Part shown: positions 12,622 through 23,800 of the stretch, one piece after another
Layout: each line of letters begins with the position of its first letter
Position numbering within the stretch: the first letter of the stretch is position 1
From: Nematostella vectensis
Lineage: Eukaryota; Cnidaria; Anthozoa; Actiniaria; Edwardsiidae
DNA length: 64,000 bases
Assembly: GCF_932526225.1 (NCBI RefSeq)
Contig: NC_064046.1
Span: 11,185,719 to 11,249,718 of the forward strand
Reading direction: 5' to 3'
Program-made: the position numbers and the translations under genes
The notes under the pieces: model-generated
What the model was told of the DNA's origin: nothing
Database searches by the model: none
The model's input: the letters and a program-made list of their open reading frames with translations, nothing else

Positions 12622-13474
12622 CGACTATCTTGTCAAGTTACTTCTAACCAGCTAAAGAACGCATTGTACGGTTTTGCGATACGCGGTAGTGATACATAGT
12701 TTCCCGGTTGGGTTGGGTAACGTTATCCCTTCCAAAGCATTTATTTGGATAGTCATCAGATGTAAATATTGTTTGAAAAACTCTCGAAGATCTAGAAACA
12801 AGACCAAACCGAATTGTTTGCTTACCACAATGCATTGCGCGTGCGGTTCCTCACTGGCCAGTTGTGCTTTCAAAGGACTGGGAACGAGATTGGGAAATGA
12901 TGGGACTGAAATCTGACAAACTTTGCGCCTTTAAAATTCATATTCTCCAGGTCTCCATGAATCGTATCATTTCCAATTTTTTAACGTGACGCCCTCTATC
13001 GCCAGTTAATGTAATACTAACGCTTAATGTAATACAATTTTAATATAATACTAACGCTTAATGTAAGAACAAATCAATGCTTAATGCAATAAAACAGTTA
13101 ACAACGCGTAATGTATAGAATTTCGATATTCGAAAGAACAATTCCCAAGACAACCAAAAAGTCGTCTTAGGGTCAAGAGGAGGGGGGGGGGGGGGGTGCA
13201 AACAGAGCTTGACGTGTCGTGATGACGTCATCAATGACGTCAACACGACACGTCACGACTCACGGCACATCCGTACCGGCGGCGGACGGGCTCTTGCGCT
13301 TGCGACCTGGGTTTCTTCGTTTGTTTTACGTTTTATATTTGTTTGTAGCTTTTTGCTGTCTAACCGACTGGCTCTGTTTTCTGGCTAGATAGGGCTAGTT
13401 ATCGAGCCTAGATAAACTCAGGGTCTTATAACTATGCATAAAACAATCACTCAAAGGTATTACTAGGTGACGAC
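12622..13474. other. Spacer upstream of the SEA-like gene
   Basis: Contains the likely promoter of the minus-strand gene, a short repeated phrase (CTTAATGTAATAC around 13000-13090), a poly-G run at about 13182-13196 and a palindromic TGACGTCA cluster at 13210-13255. No coding exon supported. Confidence 0.5.
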
Positions 13475-13942
13475 ATGGGCTCATAAGTAGGGGCAATCAA
13501 CTTCCCCATGGTGCTATATAGGTGTCACGGCGTTTCCTAGGATCAAGCTATTTTTAGACGCGCGGATGAGCCAATCAGATTCAACCTTTGACGTTTTGGC
13601 TGAGCTCAACTGCACGCGCAGTCTCAGACAAAAAGCTATGTTCTCTCTTCGGTACTTTGACTTTTTGTTGCTCTCTTCTTTAATATGAATCCAACCCTAC
13701 CTATGAGTTTGAATTCTAGCTTGCAATTCTTTTGGTAAACAAACAAAACCGACGGACGATAGATAAAAATATACTATTCCTAACTGCAATTTGCGCGTGT
13801 AGCCTCACGTCACTCGCGCGCGCGACCAACGTCAAAGTAGCTGATTGGCCCGTTCGTGCGCGCGCGTCTAAAAATAGCCTGATCCTAGGAAACGCTGTGG
13901 CATTTATATAATACAGATGATTGCCCCTACTTATGAGCCCCT
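13475..13942. mobile_element. hAT-like MITE with target duplication
   Basis: Inverted termini of about 100 bp (left GGGCTCATAAGTAGGGGCAATC; right end is its inverse) flanked by the direct repeat GGTGACGAC at 13466-13474 and 13943-13951. The right terminus read inward starts CAGGGGCTC, typical of hAT elements, which make 8-bp duplications. No transposase frame inside. A second, one-ended copy lies at 41366-41645. Confidence 0.8.
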
Positions 13943-14221
13943 GGTGACGACTAATGGTGGTGTTTAGCATCAAATTCCCCTCACCCCATAACAATGTATT
14001 ACTGCAGTACAGGGCCGTAATAGGGGGGGGGGGGGGGGGGTTGGGGCACTGGAGGCATGAGCCCCTAATATTTTCACAGAATTATAAACTTGAGAAGAGC
14101 TCATCCCAAATTGAAACTCATACAAGTATCATGCGAACATCCCCTTCCTGTCTTACAAACAATACAGATTGATAATAATATTAACATTTAGAACATTTCA
14201 AATTTATCTTGTTATTTATTA

Positions 14222-14248
14222 GGCTCCTACCCCCAGGGGGTAGGAGCC
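14222..14248. repeat. Perfect short palindrome
   Basis: Thirteen-base arms GGCTCCTACCCCC with a single-base loop. It is followed to about 14505 by at least four degenerate copies of a GTATCTTTTAGGG phrase. Role unknown. The interval 13952-15057 holds no other recognisable feature apart from a poly-G run at about 14023-14041. Confidence 0.6.
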
Positions 14249-15057
14249 ATCGTCGTATCTTTTAGGGTGTAAATTTGGAGCCTTGAGAATGTCAAGATTT
14301 TTTTACCTCGGTATCTTTTAGGATGCTATTATAGCCATCGCTTATCTAACTTGTAACTCATGAAAGAGTGTAAAAACGTGTCAATCTTCCATTAAAGTCA
14401 GTTTAATACAAACGTTTTTATTACAAATAATTTACGTTTGTTTAAGGTATCTTGTAGGGGGTAAATTCATGCCTAACCACGCCCACTTGAGTATCTTTTA
14501 GGGTTGAAATATAACCAGGCTACGACCACTTTAGAATCTTTATAAGTTTATCTTTATCTTTAAGCCGGAGCAAAGTCCATAATCCCTTGCATATCGTTAT
14601 AGATTTTTTGCTGATGTTGTTTTTCCACTTTGCGTTTTTGGGGGTATTTGTTTTTTTTTCTTCTTGCAGTAGTCGACAGGGTTATTACACAAATTTACAA
14701 ATGAATCGGTCGGTGAGATTGGTAGCGTTCAAATTTGCACAAGAAGAAAAGATATATATTCTACTTTTTATTCTATTAAAAAATGCACTAAGAGTGTTTG
14801 GGAAAATATATATAAAAAAAGAGTGATTTTAAAATAATAATTCGAAAAGAATTTTCAAAGAACAATATACTTCGGAAAACCGATGATATCCAGAGGTGCT
14901 TTTTAACATTAAAAAGTTGATTGATGACCAAAGGTAAGATAAAAAAAAAAAAAAACAATTTTTGCCTATCGTCCTAGGCAAGCAGTTTCTCTGATAGCAA
15001 GTGAACGACTTTGGGGTAAGGGAACGTTTTGGGGGATATAAGGCGGAAAGTTTGCTT

Positions 15058-15459
15058 ACACCCATTTTCAAATGTTGCGGAATCCCGGGTTTCCAATGTT
15101 GTCATTCGACAACGGTAGTACTTCATGGATATCATAAGTATTCTCAAATTAGAAACGATCACATAACATGAAGTATATTGATAAACTCATCTCCCGACAT
15201 GATCCAGCCGCTCAAATTATGAAAGCTTTTAGCGAAGATCTGCGCTGGAGAGTAATTTTCCATCAATATTTACAAAACTCATCTGTTCAAAACACTTGCA
15301 GAGCACTCTTTGTTGGGCAATCATTTGTATACGATACCAGAAATGTGAGATCGTCTCTAATATGAGACTGCTTATGACAAGTGCTCTTGTCGAATGACTT
15401 TGTCGAATGACATCGAACATTTGAAACCCGGGATTCCGCATATATTTGAAAATAGGTGT
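15058..15459 (+). mobile_element. Non-autonomous transposon with about 55-bp TIRs
   Basis: The left terminus ACACCCATTTTCAAAT.. and the inverse right terminus match over about 55 bp, including GCGGAATCCCGGGTTTC and GTCATTCGACA. Inside is a short frame (15168-15365) that looks like the helix-turn-helix start of a transposase. Confidence 0.75.
15168..15365 (+). pseudogene. Transposase N-terminal HTH fragment
   Basis: The 65-codon frame includes AFSEDLRWRVIFHQYLQNSS followed by VQNTCRALFV, which resembles the first helix-turn-helix of Tc1-like or ISL2EU-like transposases (FSEDLRWR is a recurring opening). There is no catalytic domain; the frame stops inside the element. Interpreted as a relic left when the element lost its body. 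Alternative: chance resemblance. Confidence 0.5.
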
Positions 15460-15540
15460 AACGAGTTATGTCAAAAGATTCACCAAAATGTGTGATATTT
15501 TCAAGTTCTCCAAATAAAAAATTATAATGTTTTTAGGAGT

Positions 15541-15786
15541 TTAAAGGGGCAGTCGCACCGATAGCGGCATTTTTCAAGAATGCTACCGTCACCACCAGCA
15601 CAGAGGAAAACTACTGGACACTATCTAAAAGCTGTTTGATTGTCTTCTTGTGAGTAAATTCGGCGCGATGCAAACGGATTTCACATCTATTTACTCTTTC
15701 AGCCGTCTATTTCGCTCTCAAGAAATGACGATTCCACGGTGTATTTTCACTTTTAAACGAACGTGCAACTGCCTCTGCCCCTTTAA
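15541..15786. mobile_element. TTAA-flanked MITE (piggyBac-like ends)
   Basis: Begins TTAAAGGGGCAGTCGCACC and ends with the inverse, GTGCAACTGCCTCTGCCCCTTTAA. Both ends are bounded by TTAA, the piggyBac target site. About 246 bp, no coding capacity. It lies just ahead of the first recognised DEG/ENaC exon. Confidence 0.65.
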
Positions 15787-15861
15787 TAACATAAACACAC
15801 ACACACACAGATTTGCATTCATTCAATTCGTTGCTGCTGTTGTTGTTTAGCGTGCTTTCAG

Positions 15862-17759
15862 GGCAGACTTTCCCCCCTCAAGATCTTACACGGGAAAAAC
15901 CAGCAAAGAAAACAACCGAAATTTTGAATAATGATGACGCCACCAAAAACGCCACCGGGGGATTCCTATCCCTTATCCGGGACTTCGCTGCATCTACTAC
16001 TGCGCATGGCATTGGCAAGGTGTTTGCCGCAGACAGCATGGTTCGGCGGGCGCTGTGGTTGCTGGGGTGTCTGACGGTGTACGCAGTCATGATATTCATG
16101 TGTGCGCAGCTGCTTGTCAGATACCTGGAGAAGCCTGTCGTATCTCGTGTTGAAGTCAGTTATGAAGAGGTCAGTTTATCAAATAGAGCAATATATGACT
16201 GTGGTACCTAGGCGCGTACACAGGGGGGTGCGCAGGGTGCGCGCGCAACCCCACCCCCTTGGCGGCCAAAATGTTGTTCTGTAAAGCCTCGATCAAACGG
16301 AGATGAGAGCTGATGAGAGTCGACGAGAGTTCAGCTCTTTCTATCTCTCTCAGGGTTCTTAAAAACACGCAAGCGCAGTCATACAATTCGCATACAATAG
16401 CGTTTTCGTGTGTCCCCCTTTTTGTCTTAGTATCAAACAAACTTTATCATAGAATATTTTTTTTCACATAAGATGTTTTTTTAGAGCTTAGTGTTTCCAG
16501 CTGTGACAATCTGCAACCTAAACATGTTGAAGCACTCAAAAGTGGCAAAGAACCCCAGTATTCAGTCTTTGATGACAAACATGAAAGAAAAAGACGAAAA
16601 AATGAGATATCAGCCTTTGGTAAGTGAAAAGGTGTCAAGTTTCTTTTTATTGGAATACTCGCGATATTGCGTGATTCTGCCATACCAGCCCATGGTGGAA
16701 ACTGTAAGCTCAGGGGTGTCCAAAATACCCGATCTCAAGATGATAAAAACAAACAATTTTCTTACAACCTGCGACTTTTCGCAGAAATTTAAGGGATGAC
16801 GAGTTGAATCTAGTAGAGGAAACCACAAACAGTATTTAAATAGAATCTACTCAAACGCAAAGGTCTCTGATATTTCACTTTGGCCATTCTCAGGGGGGTC
16901 AATCAATCTTGTTTTGAAAACTGTCGATTTTTCTAGCTCTCTCGGTCAATTCCTTATTAGGCCATTACATACCATTTGGAAATAGTCCGCTTTATTCATT
17001 ATTTCACTTTTTTGTCGCACTAAACCTACGTCGGAAATTTGAACGTAAACTTGGAGGAATCCGTGTTTACTATGATTGTGCAGGCCGCCATTTTGGAATA
17101 AGCCCAGGCCCTAGCGTTCACAGGGTATAAATCAACACAAGGTTGAAAAGGTATGTTAAACGCCTCTGTGAATCAGAACTTCACGGAGGCGTTTAATATA
17201 CCTTTTCCACCTTGTGTTGATTCATACCTTGTCTACACCACGCCTACGTAGACCATCTAGTTTTCCTACAGTTTGTCTGTAGTCTTTCTAGTAATATCAC
17301 CTAGCGTTCACAGGTTTCCCGTGCGAAAAGCTGCAAAAGACTGCCATAAATGCCATTTTTCAGACTCCTCTTAATACCACTGCTGCGCCTAAAGACGACC
17401 TTGACAAGAAGATCGACGAGCAAAAGCACCGGCAGATAAAGAAGCTAATGCAAGAGGCGGTCTCGTCTAAGGAAAAGCAAATCTTTCAGGGTGCAGAGGT
17501 CGACACGACGAGTATAATGGGCGTAATGCTGATGGGCTCGCTTCGGAATGTCCCTTCAGACCGTCTGGCCCAGATGGGCTACTCATTGGATGATCTGTTA
17601 GTGTCTTGCAGGTGGTCAGCTTTCAAGTGCAATAGTGGGTGAGTATGGTACAGTCACCATCCCGCAATTTTATAAAAACGCAAGTCTGAAGGCTGAAATC
17701 TTATCATTGTGTAAAATATTATAATCCATTATGCTTTAACAATCGAATAGAGCTGCTTT

Positions 17760-17817
<58 letters not shown>

Positions 17818-20800
17818 CCTGCACTTTCTTTCTTTTCTTTAGAACACTGAAAGACCTTTGGAAGCATTTCTGGCACTGGAAATATGGGAACTGTTACACG
17901 TTCAATTCAGGAGTTAGTGCTAACGGGGAGAAGATGCCGATATTGACGGTCGATCGCTCTGGACCCTATGATGGTAAAAAAAAAAAGAAAATCAAGAATA
18001 CAGAGAAACAGCAGATCAATGGGATATTTTAGATCTGAATGAAATCAACTTAATCAATAACTTTATGTTATTTTTTATTCATTTATGTATATATTTATTT
18101 ACTTATTAATAATTTGGGTACGTTTTTTAATTCAAATAATGCATATATTTATTTATCTATTTTTTTATTTTTCTGTATGTTTATCTATTTATTTAGCTGT
18201 TGATAAAAATGTTCGTCTTAACATTACTCTATAATAAATTTCTTTATTTGTTTGCTCGTTCGCATGTTTACTTATTTGTTTATTTATTGTATTTTTCATT
18301 TATTAATTCATTTACTTGTTTCTTTTTCTATTTATTTGGTAAAGGTCTCTCGATGGTTATAGACGTGAAGCAAGATCAGTACAACCCGTTCGTGGACGAG
18401 GCCGGGATCCGTGTCGTCCTGACAGATCAGCAAAAGATGCCGTTCCCATTCGAAGAGGGATTCAGTGTCCCTACCGGGTTCTCCACCTCTGTCGGCGTCA
18501 GACGGGTCTGCAGTGCCAAAAGAGAAAATTCTCATCACTCTAATAAGACGTACCATGTGATAGGATTGGAAGAATTTAAAATCAGATCAATTACACTGCT
18601 GAGGACCTTAGTGACTAGCTCTCCTCTCTGCAATAGGGCGCATTCTGCTAAAAGCGTGTTAAAGCGTGCATTAGCGATGCGTGTGCTTTGTGTTTGTTTG
18701 TTTAGTAAATACTAACAAAGCAATTCCCCGATATTGGATTCGGACTTTTTTTTCATGACGACAAAAAAGAATACTGATTGCAGTCCCCCCCCCCCCACTT
18801 CGCCCACACCCACGCACATAAACACACATTACACTGACACATTAAAAGTCTTTATCCAGGGCCAATCAGAACACTTCGTTAAGACTGTATCATTTATCTC
18901 AGGTATACACGAGACGAGTCGATCCCCATGGCAACAACAGCTGCGCTAGCTCAGACGAGGAGTCCATTGATGATATTTATAAGAAGAGGTATTTCGTCAA
19001 TTACTCGGTCAAGGTGTGTGATATGTTTAACCAGCAACAAGCGAGCGAAAGGGAATTGAAAGAACAGGGACACACTATAAGACACAAATCAAAGCAGCAA
19101 TCGCACAAGTTCACTTTCTAGTCAATTAGGTAAGAATCTCCGGGTGATTTTTAACGAAAAACGCGTAAAGAATTGGAGCAGTGTTGGAAGATTCTTCGAG
19201 GACGTGACTGATAGTTTCGATGAATGGCCTGTCAAATAGCGCGGATTCTAATAGATTCTTTTGTCTTGTTTGCCTGTTGAGGTTCCAGTTGGCCCGCCGG
19301 AAGTAAACTGGTGCGATTGCCAGTTCGCAGGCGAAATTCAGTGTTGAAACTTGTCGGACGCAAAACAATAATAAGATGTTTACTTGTACTCTCTCTAGGG
19401 AACACCAACCTTATAAAATTATCTACTGTGCTCTGTTCTTGAATACGTAAATAGTTTTTTTATCTCGTTCCAAAAACTTCCAGTTTAGTGTTAAGAAATG
19501 CTTTGAGTCTTGTTTTCAGACTTATGATTAACCCTATTCAGACTGGGCTATTTTGAGCTGTCTGTGACTGGGGGCGGTGGGGGGGAGGGCTAAAAATGCC
19601 CCTCTCCGTATTTCATGAGCCCCTTAGGCTATGGCCATAAAACTTACAAACAATGAGCACCAGCATGCAAAGAATTGTCACACCCTATTTTTGGTGTGGT
19701 CGCATCAATTATGACGTCAAAATGACGTCATAAATACGATGTCTAGCTATTCTTTCAAATATTGCCTAAATTATCAGATATCGGGTTGAAATCATTTTAC
19801 ATCATTTAGATATGATGTAAAATGATGACCTTTTTGAATTTGTAAAGCCGTTAAACCTTTTAACGGCTTTACAATGCAAAAGGAAAACGTTAATCAATTT
19901 TTTTTGAAGAATTTCCGCCATCTTGGATTCTTATGATTTTTGCAAAAGAAAAAAAATCTGTAATTATTACAAAAAAAGTATTTGCATGCATGTATTACTG
20001 CTCATAGTAATGATAAATGCATAATATTAGCTTTTAAAGTGTCGTCTAGTAAATCTAGTGACATTTATAACAACAGCTTTGAGAGAGTAAAATTTACCAC
20101 CACCCCTCCCCCAAAATATCCGAGGTAAAACAATTCTAGCGCTGTTGTGAAACTTGTCACCTAAACAAACTTATAAAGTCAAAAGAGGCATTTAAATCTG
20201 AGAAACAGAACCAAAATAAAAAAAATCACTAATTTTTAGTTTTTGGGAGACCTATGTGTGAAAAAACGGTTGCCATGGTAACATGGAACGTCTCCTCGAC
20301 ATGTCAATGGCATCAAAACGTCTGCAGATAGATTTTAGGAAAAGTCGCCAAGTTTTAGCCTCTTAACTTCTATGGTTCAGAAGTTATAGCAATTTTCGCG
20401 GAGGGGGGCTTCAAGAGCCCACCCCCCAATCTTAATAAAGTTGAGTGTTTTGTTTTGGTTTTGAAATGCGCAGTTCAGACTTAACTAACACTTTGTTCAG
20501 ACTATACTCTAATATCGTTTCCATATTCGTATTTGAGTGCTTTGTTCAGACTCGTTTTCAGTGCTTCGTCCAGACTCGTATTTGAGTGCTTTGTTCAGAC
20601 TTGTAATTGAGTGCTTTGTTCAGACTCGTATTTGAGTGCTTGGTTCAGACTCGTATTTGAGTGCTTTGTTTGGACTCGTATTTTGAGTGCTTTGTTCAGA
20701 CGTATTTTAATGTCTTGCCCAAACTGTCATCTTAATTTCTTGCTCAGACCTGCAGAATGTCATGTTTGGCTGCCATGCAGAGAGATATTTGCAACTGCTC

Positions 20801-23800
20801 CGAAACAAGATTTCCTTCGATGAACTGTTCAACATGCTCAACGGACGACCAAGGTGGGAACCAAATAGATACCCCATTCCGCTTCCTTTCTCGCCTTTCT
20901 TGCCCTATCACATGTTACCCCAACCCACCCCTTCTCACCATACCCCCTATGTTACCCCAACCCACCCCTTCTCACCATACCCCCTAAGTTACCCCAACCC
21001 ACCCCTTCTCACCATACCTCTATGTTACCGCAACCCACCCTTCTCACCATACCCCTATGTTACCCCAATCCACCCCTACTCACCATACCCCCTATGTTAT
21101 CCCAATCCACCCCTTCTCACCATACCCCCTATGTTACCCCAATCCACCCTTCTCACCATACCCCTATGTTACACCAACCCACCCCTTCTCACCATACCCC
21201 TTATGTTACCCCAATCCACCCCTTCTCACCATACCCCCTATGTTACCCGAACCCACCCCTTATCACCCTACTCCTATGTTACCCCAACCCACCCCTTCTC
21301 ACAATACCTCTATGTTACCCTAACCCACCCCATCTCACCATACCCCTATATTACCCCAAGCCATCCCTTCTCACAATACCTCTATGTGACACCAATCCAC
21401 CCCTTCACACCATACCTCTCATGTTACACCAACCCACCCCTTCTCACCATACCCCTTATGTTACCCCAACCCACCCCTTCTCACCATACCCCTATGTTAC
21501 CCCAACCCACCCCTACTCACCATACCCCCTATGTTACCCCAATCCACCCCTTCTCACCATACCCCCTATGTTACCCCAATCCACCCTTCTCACCATACCC
21601 CTATGTTACCCCAATCCACCCCTTCTCACCATACCCCTATGTTACCCCAACCCACCCCTTCTCACCATACCCCTATGTTACCCCAATTAACCCTTCTCAC
21701 CATACCCCCTATGTTACCCCAATCCACCCCTTCTCACCATACCCCCTATGTTACCCCAACCCACCCCTTCTCACCATACCCCTATGTTACCCCAACCCAC
21801 CCCTTCTCACCATACCCCCTATGTTACCCCAATTAACCCTTCTCACCATACCCCCTATGTTACCCCAATCCACCCCTTCTCACCATACCCCCTATGTTAC
21901 CCCAACCCACCCCTACTCACCATACCCCCTATGTTACCCCAACCCACCCCTTCTCACCATACCCCTATGTTACCCCAATTAACCCTTCTCACCATACCCC
22001 CTATGTTACCCCAATCCACCCCTTCTCACCATACCCCTATGTTACCCCAACCCACCCCTTCTCACCATACCCCCTTACCCCAATTAACCCTTCTCACCAT
22101 ACCCCCTATGTTACCCGAACCCACCCCTTATCACCCTACTCCTATGTTACCCCAACCCACCCCTTCTCACAATACCTCTATGTTACCCTAACCCACCCCA
22201 TCTCACCATACCCCTATATTATCCCTTCTCGAAGTTACAAAATGTCAATCAATCAATGAACTTTAACGGTAATAATTTCAATATGTACAATTGGTTTTCA
22301 AATTAGCGGTTCATATCTATTATTAAAATCAGATGTCTTCTAGCTATAACAACTAAATATAATATACAAAATAATGTGTAATTTTTTTGATAAATAACTA
22401 CTATTAAATATATAAATATTTTTAGCTAAGAGAAGCGGGAGGCTCCTCAGACCTCAGTGATCTTTTGAAACTACCCAGAGTCGTACAGGACGTAACAGAC
22501 AGAACAAAAAAATGGCATGAAATTTCCCAATTCTCAATACATAAGCTCAAGATTCCGCACACAAGGAGTTCCTCTGGCAAAAAGCTTAATTCCAAATTTA
22601 AAAGAAATTTAGAGGATATGAAATTGTTCTGGGTTTGGGCAGCTGCATGACTAATTGGCTACCCCCTAAGTTGTACGAATGTACATCAAAGGTTGTCAAA
22701 AAAAGGTCATCAAGATATTCAGGGACTGCGCCATTGAAAACATTGAACATCATGAGATTTATTTACATTGTGCGTCCAGGGGCGGGTCTAGCTATTCGCT
22801 AAAGGGGGGGGGGGGGGGGGGCTGGTGCAGTGACAAAGGGGGGAGGGGGTATTTTTTTGGCTACATATGGCTTTCTGCCAGCCATAGGGGAGGGGGGGGA
22901 GGGTTAAACCCCCTAAACCCTCCCCCTAGATCCGCAACTGGCGTCGATCCTCAAGAACCGGCCACTTCAATTCTTGCAGTATGTCATGCGATCTAATAGT
23001 ATAAACTGCTCTTGTAATAATGCGAGCAGCTATATTTAGTAGTTTTTGCAACTGGTCTGCACGCGTTTTTGAACAATTACCCCACACAAGACTGCAATAC
23101 TTAAAGTATGGCTGTACTAGTAATTTGCAAACAGAAATGAATGTCTCCAGGTCATTAGTTAGAGATCTAATTTTATATAGCATGCGTAGTCCATTTTGGA
23201 GTTTGCTTATGATTTGTGAGATATGGCTGTCCCATGTCATAGTTTTATCAATATGTAGACCTAATAACTTGGTTGTTTTCTTTTTTTTCGATTGGCTTAT
23301 TGTTAATTGCCAGAGTCATATATTTTGGAGTAGAGACCATTATAAAACTAGTTTTCGATGTATTACAACTGAGTTCATTTACAGGGGGAAGGGGGGGGGG
23401 GGGGGGGGGGGAGGTTCTTCCCAAGTCGACCTGATAGGGATTTTTTAGAGTAGCAAGTTTTGGTGTGCCGGTATTTTTTAGGGGTATTTTTCGAATTTCC
23501 CGACGAGCATCCCTATCACTTTTACCCTGAAGAAGGGGGGGTTATTAACTCGCAGCCATTCCTCTATAGCATTTAGATCACTATTTAGTCTAGTGTTCAC
23601 TCATTTGAACAAATTCTTTTTTTTTTGTCATTTTGAATTCGTACTTAGAACCGCGAAACTGACAAGAAAATTGTATGTTCTTTCCAGCTAACTGCGCGTC
23701 GCTAGTCAACAAGAAGTACCAGCAGCATGGATTAGAATGCGCCAAGAACTGCCCCCAACCGTGCTTGTAAGTGCCGCCAAGTTAATATTTACAATTTCAA

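Noticed and set aside
20762-21982. 406-codon open frame of repeated PTHPFSPYPYVT-like peptide
   Set aside because: It is the translation of the C-rich minisatellite inside a channel intron; other frames are equally open and there is no start context, splice link or domain.
22427-22650. Extra channel exon after the TTTTTAG acceptor
   Set aside because: The phase required by exon 7 reads into TGA, while exon 7 joins exon 8 directly in phase with a conserved Cys pattern.
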